A program made the position numbers and the translations under genes. Shown here piece by piece: positions 27,629-36,251 of a stretch of 64,000 nucleotides of DNA. The notes under the pieces were generated by a model, which was given only the letters and a program-made list of their open reading frames with translations, was not told where the DNA came from and did not search any database. The DNA is from Acridotheres tristis (Eukaryota; Chordata; Aves; Passeriformes; Sturnidae): NCBI GenBank assembly GCA_037013685.1, contig CM072895.1:10886463-10950462 (forward strand). Direction: 5' to 3'. The first letter of the stretch is position 1; every line of letters starts with the position of its first letter.

Positions 27629-28253
27629 ATCTGTCACTTCGGTCTTCGGGACTGGATGAAGTCTCACGGTCAGAAATGAGGCCAGAAACAGCAAAGATCT
27701 TCTTCCCTGTATCATCAACTTTGAGGGAGCCAGGGGAGCTGGAAGGGAGCTGGGTGCCAAACTCGTACTCCTTCCCATCAGTGTCCGAGAAGCGTAGATG
27801 GGGTGAGTCAGTGTCATGGCAGTTTTTGAGGCGCTTAGCCGGCGTAAAGGCTGACTGGTAGCTCTCCCGGTCTTCAGTGGATGCAAAGGGGCGGAAAGCC
27901 CCAACGCCACTGTGGTTCAACATACTGATCGGGGTGCAGTCCAGGTTGGGGGGTGCAAACTGGGGGTGAAGATGAAGTAAGGATGGAGGAAAGTCACGGT
28001 TTGCAAATGCTCCCGGCACCCCACCTTGGCGGTGATACATGGAGGCAAAAGTATATGAGCCATTGGTAAAGGGAATGTGCACGTCCTTATCTGCTGACAC
28101 AGGGACCCCAAAAGGCCTTGGCTGCTGGCAGGGAATGGAAGCATCACGGCTGGCTTCAGCAGTGGAGGCGAGAACCATCAGTGCTGGGGAGGCCAGTGGG
28201 TTGGGGAGGTAGGGTGAGTTCTCCATCTTGAATGCTGCCCGGTGTAAGTCCAT
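27629..28253 (-). CDS. RNF220: RNF220 N-terminal coding exon (exon 2), residues 1-208
   Basis: This exon encodes the N-terminal part of RNF220, a RING E3 ubiquitin ligase reported to act on Sin3B, to modulate Wnt/beta-catenin and Shh/Gli signalling, and to work with ZC4H2 in neural patterning. I recognise the protein from its start (MDLHRAAFKMEN) through blocks such as FTNGSYTFASMYHRQGG (about 62-78), HPQFAPPNLDCTPISMLNHS (about 96-115) and DTGKKIFAVSGLISDRE (about 181-197). The segment is Pro/Ser-rich and probably disordered, with a small basic cluster AKRLKN at 139-144. The coiled coil and C-terminal RING are in later exons outside the window. The reading frame leaves the family sequence exactly at a consensus donor (GAT|GTAAGTACC on the minus strand), so 208 codons plus one base of the Cys209 codon are coding and the intron is phase 1. 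There are no internal stops or frameshifts. The family assignment is very secure. Confidence 0.96.
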
Positions 28254-28320
28254 CGGAGTGTCTTTCCTCAGCAGGATCACAAGCAGAAGGATGTTCCTCA
28301 GAAGGAAAGCAAAGCGATGC
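28254..28320 (-). other. RNF220: RNF220 exon 2 5' UTR and acceptor candidates
   Basis: This is the short untranslated part of exon 2 ahead of the RNF220 ATG at 28253. Three minus-strand AG acceptors are possible. The one at 28322-28321 follows a pyrimidine-rich run (ttttccccactccattcctag) with an upstream branch-like agtaat and is the best. The others are at 28298-28297 (ctttccttctgag) and 28268-28267. They would leave 67, 43 or 13 untranslated bases, all equal to 1 modulo 3, so the upstream reading frame relation is the same whichever is used. No in-frame ATG precedes the annotated start; the codon at 28280 in that frame is GTG. Confidence 0.6.
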
Positions 28321-29499
28321 CTAGGAATGGAGTGGGGAAAATTACTGGAGCATCATCACCCTTCGAACACTGCAAGGAAACAGAAAGGGAAAGAAAACAC
28401 AGCCAATTAGGTTTCTGCACTCATTTCTCTGGGATGCTCCAGCAGCAGAGTGGCCACATGTGTTACAAGCCACCGGCTGGAGATGCACCACTGTTCTCAT
28501 TCAAGAAAATCAATAGACAACTTCACACGCTAGTGGAATCAGCCCTGGCTCTCCAGGTGAAAGGGTATCATCCACTGCAGAGAGATGAAAGGCAAACCAA
28601 ACATAATAACATGCAGATTTAATAATGCACTAATAAAAAATGTTCAGTCTAAAATTAACATAGTAACTCCAAATTATAAGTGGAATTTTATATGACAAGT
28701 GGCAGGTGTATATATACATCTCTGCCATAAACTTAAGAAAGCCCCCACATACACACACCCTGCAATTTGCTTGAGGGTTGGGGGTGTAGAACCAACATAA
28801 AAATATCCATTGTACACAGTTACCCAAATCAGACAGCACACATAATTTTAACTGTGCACGACGCCCGAGATGTACGTAACCGACAGGTATTTTCTCTCAC
28901 TCTCACAGTACATATGGGTAGATGTATACTTACACACACAGTACTCAATAACATCGTACATATGTATTCACACCACTGGAATGTAGGAACGTGGCTGTGT
29001 CTGGGTGTGTGTGCGTGTGTAACACACAAACACCCACGTGTGCACAAACGGTCCCCGTGAGTCAAAGGAGAAGAGACTTCCCCAGTAAAATGCCTGGCGT
29101 CTCTGACAATATTTAAAATCATAATGGGTGCTTCTGCCATCTGATCTCTGCAAGCATCTGCCTTTCGGATCGGGGACAAGAGAGGATGGATCAGTAATTT
29201 TAGTTCCTAATGCACTCACTCTTAAGTAGATTTGTAAACTGCCCTGGATGTGCCATTAACATTTAGAAGAAAATGTTAACAAAATTTCTGCCTTGTATCT
29301 TGCTCAGCCTCCCAGGTTGGCTGCAACCACCCACTCAGCCACAACCCCCTCCCAGGGTGAAAGAAGGGAAAATCCTTCTCTCTCTATCTCCCCCAGTTCG
29401 CAGTGCCTTTTTGTGTTATTTTCTCCCCCAATCAATCTCATGCCTTTTCTTTTAAGCTTCCGCCGCCTGCCATTCAGGCCCCACAACCCAGCTTAAAAT

Positions 29500-31080
29500 A
29501 CAAGGACTATAACTTTGAAACAATATACTAGCCGCTGGAGCTCAAAGGGCCAGAAAAATCATATAATAATAAAAAGCTGTTACAAATTGTGCCTCTTAAA
29601 TCCAGAGGGTCAAACATCTCAAATAAAACTTAGTGAAAGAGTGTCTCCCTAATGGAGTGCCTTTTGTACTCCATGAATGAGGGAGCCTAGGTTAACAAAG
29701 TGTATGAAATCCAGTCTGGGGCTTTAATGCAGTTCAGTGATAGCATTTCCTCTCTCCCATCCTGTACCCAGCCGCTCCACTGACTGTTATGAATTGTGAA
29801 GATGAGTGGACATCATCTCTCTGCTTCCTCATTTGGCACTCATCCTTACAGACATCATTGCTAAATTACCAGATTATGTATCTCGCATTAACGGATTTGC
29901 TCTCTTCCAAATTTTAAATAACTTTCTCGTTGAGTTCTTGCCACAGACAGTGAGGGGGAGAGGAAGAGTGAGGGATGCCAAGGGCAGCCTGGTCAGCACT
30001 GCAGTCCTGGGTACACTTGCTCTGCTGCTTCACATGACGCTGATCAAAATCTGGAGGTCAGAAAACTGCAGCCACTGGCAAATGAGGAGTTTTTGGGGGC
30101 TTGTATAGCCATGCAAATAAATATATTATACATATACATATATATATACACACAATTATATATTCAAAGAGATGCATGCAAATAAGCCACTGCTCTCAGA
30201 AATAAACTATCATGCACATGGAAACAAAACTGAGCAATCACAGAAAAACACAGATTTCCAGGGGAAAAAAAGAAAGAAGGCAGCCACCTCTGCGTGCTTT
30301 TCTATTTTTACTTTTGCTTTCACACCATTACGTTAAATGTATTTCATAAATTAGTAATCTGGCCGCAACACTTGACACTCCTGTAGGATACTGTGAATCA
30401 CTATGGCCATTTATTCGTTTGCAAACTTCATTACACCAGGAATAAATCAACACATTACAATATCTCAGCCAGCCAAATTTAATTTTTTTCAGCTCCCACT
30501 TCCTTTTTCGTTCTCTCTTGCTCCCTTCTTGCCCAGCACCTCCCCACCCCCCAGCAATATGGACAGATTAGGCTGCGGCGGACCAGTCATTATGAAAATC
30601 TATCGTTAATACACTCCCAATGTCAAAATGTCATAGGTTTAAATACAGAACCCAAAAATAAGAAAACTAACTGACCTTCTTAATTAAAAAAATATGGATT
30701 GTAAGGTAATCAGCTGGAGGGAACACTTGGGTGCTGGGAAGGCAGTGGGCACAGGTGGAGTGAGGAGCTGCTACTTTTCTGCCTCTATGCTGATTTTTTT
30801 TAATTTAGCACCTCACGCAAATCCAGATTAAAATAACTCCAGCTATTGATCTGAGCAGTGGAATTGACATTAATTTTAGTTCACTTCTCACTTTGCAAAG
30901 GGATCAATAGGAAGTAATAACAGCTGACATCCCCGCTGAAAGGAGGAGAAAAGACGGGCTAGAGACAGAAATCGAAAAGCAACCAAATAAATCAGCAGCT
31001 ACTTTTCCACGGCATCAGACAAACTCCAAACAGATTGCAAAAAGTCTTTGTGGAATTAACTAAACAAGGAGTAGAGGGAG
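29500..31080. promoter_or_regulatory. Candidate conserved regulatory blocks in intron 1
   Basis: Several repeat-free AT-rich segments dense in homeodomain (TAATTA, ATTA), Oct/Sox-like and CAAT-like cores: 29.5-29.95, 30.28-30.7 and 30.8-31.08 kb, separated by the TA-rich run. The third includes ATGCAAAT-like and TTAAT-rich motifs. Appearance only. Confidence 0.3.
30112..30165. repeat. TA-rich low-complexity run
   Basis: Alternating TA and CA steps (atatattatacatatacata and onward) inside RNF220 intron 1. Confidence 0.85.
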
Positions 31081-32284
31081 GGAGGGTGGAGATCAATCTA
31101 GGAAGCTATATAAACTGTCTACCAAGTATGAAGGTTAGATGGACATACTGAAAACTAACTCTGTTTTTTTAGTATTTTTTTATGGCTACCTATATGCATA
31201 CTTACTGGCTTTTAGAGCAACCTTGTTAAAGGTGTACACAAATTACCTGTGTAATCGTGTATGTTCTTATTAACGAGGCAAAACACTCCACGACCAAGGC
31301 AAATTGTATCAAGAGCGTTTAGCTCCAAAGCATTAAAAAAAAATCTCTCACCAAGAAACAAGTAGTAATCAGTTCTCTTTGGTTTAGTTTTGAATCCTCT
31401 GCTTACAAAGGTTGTAGCATGGTGCTGCATAAGTTAAAAGGAAAGTCTGATGAAAGTAGGAGAAGCCATGACAGAGCTGCATTTATCAGACATCACAAAA
31501 ACTCACCAAGTGAAGAAAACAGCAGTGACCACTGGTTATAAGTGTAAAACCCACTTGCTAATCAGCCTGCAAAGAAACGCGCTCATATGCACACACATGC
31601 ACACCCCATACACAGCCACCAGATCTGCAAATCTTTTACTAAATGTTACTCAGAGTTCCTATTACTAAATCACCTTTCTGCTATCGATTAAAATAAATAA
31701 AACACACCATTCTGGTTTCTACAACAGGTTGCATTTTTGTGGTCTCTCAACCATTTCCAAATGCCAGAGATTAAAGTAATGGGGCAAATTAACGTCTTTC
31801 TCCCTCCAGGAAAAAAAAAAGTTTTCTCGGGGAAAAAAAATTAATTAACAAGATACAGGGGAGGAAAAAAGATTAAAACATTAGAAATCCAGGAAAATTG
31901 ATGATGCATGTAAATTAGGAAATACCCAGAAAAAAAAAAATCACAATATCCATTTACATTAAAAAGTTTTTCCCCATAAATGTCAAGTAGGAATTTAGAA
32001 ATATGTTCTGCGCAGAAAAGCCAAAGATTATAAAACAAAATAATGCCAGCTGTTTGGGGATTTAAGTGCTCAAATGGATTATATATTTGAACCAAACTGG
32101 ATTTCCTTATAATAAATAAAACAAATGCAAGCTCGAAAGCCAACAAAGGAGAGCTCTCATCACTGGATTAAGATACAAAGGAAAAACAGTTAATTTTTTT
32201 TCTAACGCGTGAAATATGCCAACTGCAGCCGCACACCCGGACAGCTGCCGTGGAAACCGGTTTAAGGGGGAAAGGAAAAAAATT

Positions 32285-33170
32285 AGGAGCGCGGTGAGCG
32301 GAGGAGGCGGCGGCGGGGCCGGGTGGAGTGGCCCCAGTCCCAGTCCCGGCCCTGGATTGCGCCCCGCTTCTGTTTGGCTGTAAACTTCTTAAAAAAAAAA
32401 AAAATTAAAAACCTTTTTAATTTTTTTTTTTTTTTAAGAAAAAAATGCGGGGAAAATCCCCCGGGCCTGGAGGGCGCTCCCGCGGCGGCGGTTGCCGGAG
32501 GGAGGAAACACCGGGGGTTTGGGAAGAGGAAAACAAGAGAAAGAAGAAAAAAAAAAAACCCAACCCACAGCCTACCCATGGGTTTGCTGCCGCTTCGCCC
32601 CCGGATCGCATTCCCGGCCCCGCTCCCGAGTTGGCGAAATCCAAACGAAATCCGCTCCGGGGGAATCCGCGCTCCGCCGGGCAGCGCGGGCGGCGGGCGC
32701 GCCCCGGGCCCGGGCCCCGGCCCCTTACGGCCCCTCCGGCCCCTCACGCCCCCCGCGGGCGGCCAGGCGGGCTCACACTCGCCCGCCTCTCCCCCTCCCT
32801 CCCGCTCCCGGTTCTTCTCTCCCGCCTGAGGAGATTGTTCAATAAACCCAAATAAAATAAAATCCGTCGGGGGTGAGCCCCGGGCTGGAGCCTACCAACA
32901 CCGCCAAGCCCGCCGCTCCGCGCTCCCCGGCGGCGCATTAAACAGGTGTTCGGCGGGGCAGGGGCTGAGGGCCCAGCCCCGTCCGGTCCGGCCCGGTTCG
33001 GCTCGGCTCGCTCCCGCCTGGCCCCGCACGTCCCGCCGGGAAGCGGCGATCGGGACGTAGCCAGGGCCGCTCCTCTCCTGCCGCCTCGGGAATTATTCAC
33101 TCCCGGGGAGGGCAGCGGGAGGGGGCACCGCCAGCCCTGTCCGTACAGCCCGTTAAGTCGCCTTTCCACC
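32285..33170. promoter_or_regulatory. Internal CpG island in RNF220 intron 1
   Basis: A separate GC- and CpG-rich block flanked by A/T-rich DNA on both sides (poly-A/T runs near 32.39-32.44 kb and AT-rich sequence after 33.2 kb). It is about 1 kb from the next CpG island. It could be an alternative RNF220 promoter or the promoter of an antisense or non-coding transcript. A consensus minus-strand donor (ATG|GTAAGT at 33265-33260) lies just upstream of it relative to RNF220 transcription. The open frames in the island look compositional. Confidence 0.6.
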
Positions 33171-33265
33171 CCTCCACTTTTCTTCCTTTTTAAAACCCGA
33201 GTTACAAAGATCATCAAACGCGAAGATGCCCAGAGTTGTTTGGATTTATTGCAACAATCACTTAC

Positions 33266-33277
33266 CATACACATTTC
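33266..33277 (-). other. Candidate donor / 12-base microexon in intron 1
   Basis: On the minus strand an acceptor-like run (tccttccacacag) is followed by 12 bases and then a consensus donor GTAAGT at 33265-33260. Either this is a true microexon or, more likely, the donor ends a longer alternative first exon starting further right. There is no coding evidence. Confidence 0.25.
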
Positions 33278-33299
33278 CTGTGTGGAAGGATAAGCATTC

Positions 33300-34140
33300 A
33301 ATACAACTCTTTAAGTAGACAGTTCCTAATGATTTCATTGTGGTCAACCAGATGGTTTTTATGTATTTACATCTGAAGGTGAAGAATTATTTTCCATGCT
33401 TCCAACCTATTTACAGACTTCCCTGGTCTAGAGCTGGGGTTGTTGGTTAAAAGAAAGAAAATCCTGCAATTTCTCGATCGCATCGCTGGATCATCCAGAA
33501 AGTTTTCTAAAGAACCTAAAGCAAAAACAGGGATAATTCCTTTCACCTCGTCTGGCTTTCCAAGCTACGCCATTCACATGTGGAGTAATTTTAGCTCATT
33601 CGTTGAAAAACGCTGCCAATTTAAACCGCCTCTCTACCTTTGTTTTATCTGCAATAATAAAACCAGAACAACATCGCATGTGAGATCCAGGCACTTGGTT
33701 CCTACCTGGAAGCAGCCAGGGGCAAAGGCGGCAATCTTTTAGAGATGAAGGACCCGAAGAGGGGCGAGGATGTTGGACAAACTTCGACCGCGTCCAAAAT
33801 TAAGCTAAGTGCGACTTAACAACGAGTGGTCAAAAAAGAAATTATCGGTCTTTGAGCGGGGATCGCGCATTTTGGGGACGGTTTAAAACTAAAGTTCACC
33901 CGGGGACTGCGCGATCGCAAAAATGAAAGCTTCGGAGTAAATAAAATTGCCGTCTGGGCAGTGTTGCTTGAACGCACAGAAACACTGGCGGGTATTTTGG
34001 GTTTTGGTTGGTTTTTCTTTTTTGTATTTTTTTTCCCGCGATACTTTTATTGCAAATAAAAGACTAAGTTTGTATATTTTAAAGAAAAAAGAAAATCCCA
34101 AACCAACAAACCCCTGGGTGGATGCGTGGATCTGCTTATT
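33300..34140. promoter_or_regulatory. Non-repetitive block between the two CpG islands
   Basis: AT-rich but CpG-containing sequence without repeats between the 32.3-33.2 and 34.2-35.4 kb islands, with motif-like stretches such as gggatcgcgcattttgg and actgcgcgatcgcaaaa near 33.86-33.92 kb. It may be an extended promoter region or a conserved element; no coding exon is supported. Confidence 0.3.
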
Positions 34141-34754
34141 TCCTTTGAAAAAAAGTTTTTGTTTTGCAGCGGCTGGGAAATGAAATTGTCGCTGCCCAAA
34201 GCGACCGCGGAGAGAGCGAGCGCCGGGAGCAGCGGAGGGAAGCGAGGAAATAACTGCCCGGCTTGCCCCACCGAAAAATACGGAAGAAAAAAGAAAAGGG
34301 GGGGGAAAGAGTTTAAAAAATGGTATCTATTTGGGAGCGAGAGATCTGTGCCGGTCTCCGGGTCCGGCCGGGCTCCCCCTCGCCGTGCGCGGTCCCCAGC
34401 CGGGCTGCCGCGGCGGTCCCCGGCACCTGATCCCCCTGGTGGCTACCGGTCCCCCTCGGAAAGCCACCGCGGGGGGAGGATCCGGGCAGCTCGGGGCTCG
34501 CCGAGGGTGCGGGGGGGCCCCCTTTTATCTGCCTTTCCCCTCGGCATTACCATGCCGATCCCCACCCACCCGGCCCTCCCCGCGGCCGGCGCGGCTCCCT
34601 GCCGCCGCCGAGCCGCCCGGCTTCCCCGGCGCTGGGGAGAGAGAAGGAGGAAGAGGGAAAGGGCACGGGGGCTGGGATGGAGGTAGGAGGGGGGGTTGAA
34701 ACTTGCCCTGCAAAGTTTGCGTGTGGCCGGGCGGGCGCGGTGGCCGGTACTCAC

Positions 34755-35000
34755 GGTGCGGCTGGCGGCGGGCGCTGCGCGGAGCTGGCGGCGTGCGGGG
34801 AGCGGGGCAGTCCCGGGCGTGCTGGCCCCGCTGCCCGCCCGCCGCTCGCATGTAGCAGCGCGGGAGGCGGCGGGGGTGCGAGGGAAGGAGCAGTGCTGCC
34901 TCTCAGTGCCGGCTCTCATCAGTGAATGAGCCTCCACTCTCCGAGGGGCTCCCGCCGCACACACACGCATACACACGCGCGCACACACACACGCACACAT
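34755..35000 (-). other. Upstream ORF in predicted RNF220 leader (exon 1 part)
   Basis: From the ATG at 35000 the frame is open for 82 codons to the donor and exits in phase 0. In-frame ATGs follow at 34969 and 34919. If spliced to any of the three exon 2 acceptors, the frame continues to a TGA at 28158-28156, past the RNF220 ATG at 28253 and out of frame with it. The peptide starts MCACVCARVC (translated CA tract) and then becomes Arg/Ala/Pro-rich; I recognise no domain. It is most likely a regulatory upstream ORF, if it is transcribed at all. A second, shorter out-of-frame ATG is at 34851. Confidence 0.4.
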
Positions 35001-35016
35001 ACACTCTCACACACAC
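34957..35016. repeat. Alternating CA/CG (Z-DNA-prone) microsatellite
   Basis: An almost uninterrupted purine-pyrimidine alternation of CA with interspersed CG and TA steps, broken near its right end by a short CTCTCA interruption. It lies at the 5' end of the predicted RNF220 leader. Such tracts are prone to left-handed Z-DNA and to length variation. Confidence 0.9.
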
Positions 35017-35054
35017 GGAGCCGGGCTGAGCACTGCATACATTAGGGCACTCGG

Positions 35055-35075
35055 GCAGTATGGGAAATGCAGTCC
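35055..35075 (-). promoter_or_regulatory. ZNF143/Staf-like site upstream of RNF220
   Basis: On the minus strand this reads GGACTGCATTTCCCATACTGC, which resembles the ZNF143/THAP11 promoter motif ACTACAATTCCCAGMATGC with a few differences (CTG for CTA at the start, CAT for CAG in the core). It lies at the upstream edge of the CpG island, where this motif usually sits in bidirectional or housekeeping-type promoters. The match is imperfect, so binding is an inference. Confidence 0.5.
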
Positions 35076-36221
35076 AGGACCGGCGCCCACCCGCCGGCTG
35101 CCCGCCAGCCGTGGCCCCCGGAGTTGCCAAAACGGGGCTTCGGGGGCTGCTCCTCTCCCGGGAGCGCCGCTTCTCCTCCCAGCCCCGCCGTGACGACCTC
35201 ACCCAACCGCCTGGCACTGGTCATATTTTCCACCGTGCAGCTCCCTCCCAAATTGCAGAGGGACGCTGCTGGGCCCCCTGAGCGGCAGCTTCCCCGCTTC
35301 GGGGCAGCCCCGTACCCTTCCGGCCCTGAGGCAGCCGATTCCCCTCCACGGGGATGTCCATGGGAACGCAGCCTTCCCTCAAGTACCCTGCGGCATGTTC
35401 TGGCATGGGATGGGCATGCTTTCCAGGGCTGATGGGCATCATCCCCAGACTTGCCTCGGACAGCCGCAGCAGCAGAGCCAGAGAGCAAATTAGGGACTTC
35501 ACACTCCCAGTGTTTCCCAACTGCGGCATGCACGCACGGCACTCACACTGCTGTTTTAATGTTTCCTGGATGCACATCGCAGCTCTGCACAAACCCTTCT
35601 GCACACACGCTCCACCTCGGCCACAGGCAACTTCCCTGCCAGCTGTAGGAGTGTCCCGAGCAAAAACTGCCTGTCTAGGAAATGGAAGAGTCAGTTTTAG
35701 ATGGGGACTCAAAAGAAACACTTGTCTCATTGTTTCTTGTGAAGTACACCAATCATTGATCCAAAAGACTTACTTACTTTGCTCAAGAGCAAAATGTTTT
35801 GCATTTTTTTCTTCAACTGCTAAATAATTTCAAGTTGTTCTTAAAAATAGTATGGGCAGCATTTTATGGCTCTTCTCTAACTCTGCACTGGCATTCTCAA
35901 AATAGGACTGTGCTATGTGACATACAATGAAAGAAGTCCTCTCTGTCAGCATAATCAACCACTTGGGCTGTATTCTGTGTATGACAGCAAGAGCGATCAC
36001 ATGCTTATGTCATCCAACAATTTTTGTGCAAGCAGTGACTCATAACTAAAGTGTATGGACTGGCTTTACCTGTTACTCCAGGAACACTGAATATACCAGC
36101 CCCTATAAAACTGTCCACAGGCACAGCATGAAGTGTCTCCTCAGGCCTGAACTGGATGCAGACTGTGATGGTTTGCTTTTTGCTGGACTGAAACCCACCC
36201 ATCTTTCCTGCAGAATTTCAG

Positions 36222-36251
36222 AGATAGGTCTTATGCAGATAGATCTTATGC
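36222..36251 (+). repeat. 15-base tandem duplication
   Basis: AGATAGGTCTTATGC is followed directly by AGATAGATCTTATGC, one mismatch in 15. Probably a slippage duplication. Confidence 0.9.

Larger units (their letters stand above)
28321..34754 (-). other. RNF220: RNF220 intron 1
   Basis: This interval separates the predicted first exon (ending at 34755) from coding exon 2. It contains a TG-rich microsatellite near 29.0 kb, a TA-rich run near 30.1 kb, long non-repetitive AT-rich blocks (29.5-31.1 kb and 33.3-34.1 kb) and an internal CpG island (32.3-33.2 kb). No protein-coding exon is recognised. The intron assignment depends on the predicted exon 1 donor at 34754; if other first exons are used, part of this interval would be exonic. 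Confidence 0.6.
34755..35035 (-). other. RNF220: Predicted RNF220 non-coding first exon
   Basis: A minus-strand splice donor (ACC|GTGAGTACC, GT at 34754-34753) lies inside a strong CpG island about 6.4 kb upstream of the RNF220 coding exon, on the same strand. This is the position expected for a 5' UTR exon. The right edge is not defined by the sequence; I place it just inside the ZNF143-like site. The exon would carry a CA/CG dinucleotide tract (34957-35016) and upstream ATGs at 35000, 34969, 34919 and 34851. The -1 base of the donor is C rather than G, which is tolerable but not ideal. cDNA or CAGE support is needed to fix the start. Confidence 0.5.
34190..35360 (-). promoter_or_regulatory. 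RNF220: CpG island promoter of RNF220
   Basis: The stretch is strongly GC-rich with dense CpG dinucleotides, in contrast to the AT-rich flanks (for example 33.9-34.1 kb is T/A-rich). It contains the predicted first exon and donor on the RNF220 strand, and a ZNF143-like site at its upstream edge. I see no clear TATA box, which fits a dispersed CpG-type promoter. The open frames that cross the island in all directions are a by-product of few AT-rich stop codons and are not called as genes. Confidence 0.65.

Noticed and set aside
27220..27861. 213-codon plus-strand open frame opposite RNF220 exon 2
   Set aside because: It is partly antisense to the secure RNF220 exon and runs across its splice donor; no family resemblance.
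32283..32855. Several 117-168 codon frames in the intron 1 CpG island
   Set aside because: Pro/Arg/Gly-rich by composition, open in multiple frames, and containing poly-Lys/Phe from A/T runs.
34443..35730. Long frames across the RNF220 promoter island
   Set aside because: Compositional. Only the part in the predicted leader was kept, as a possible upstream ORF.
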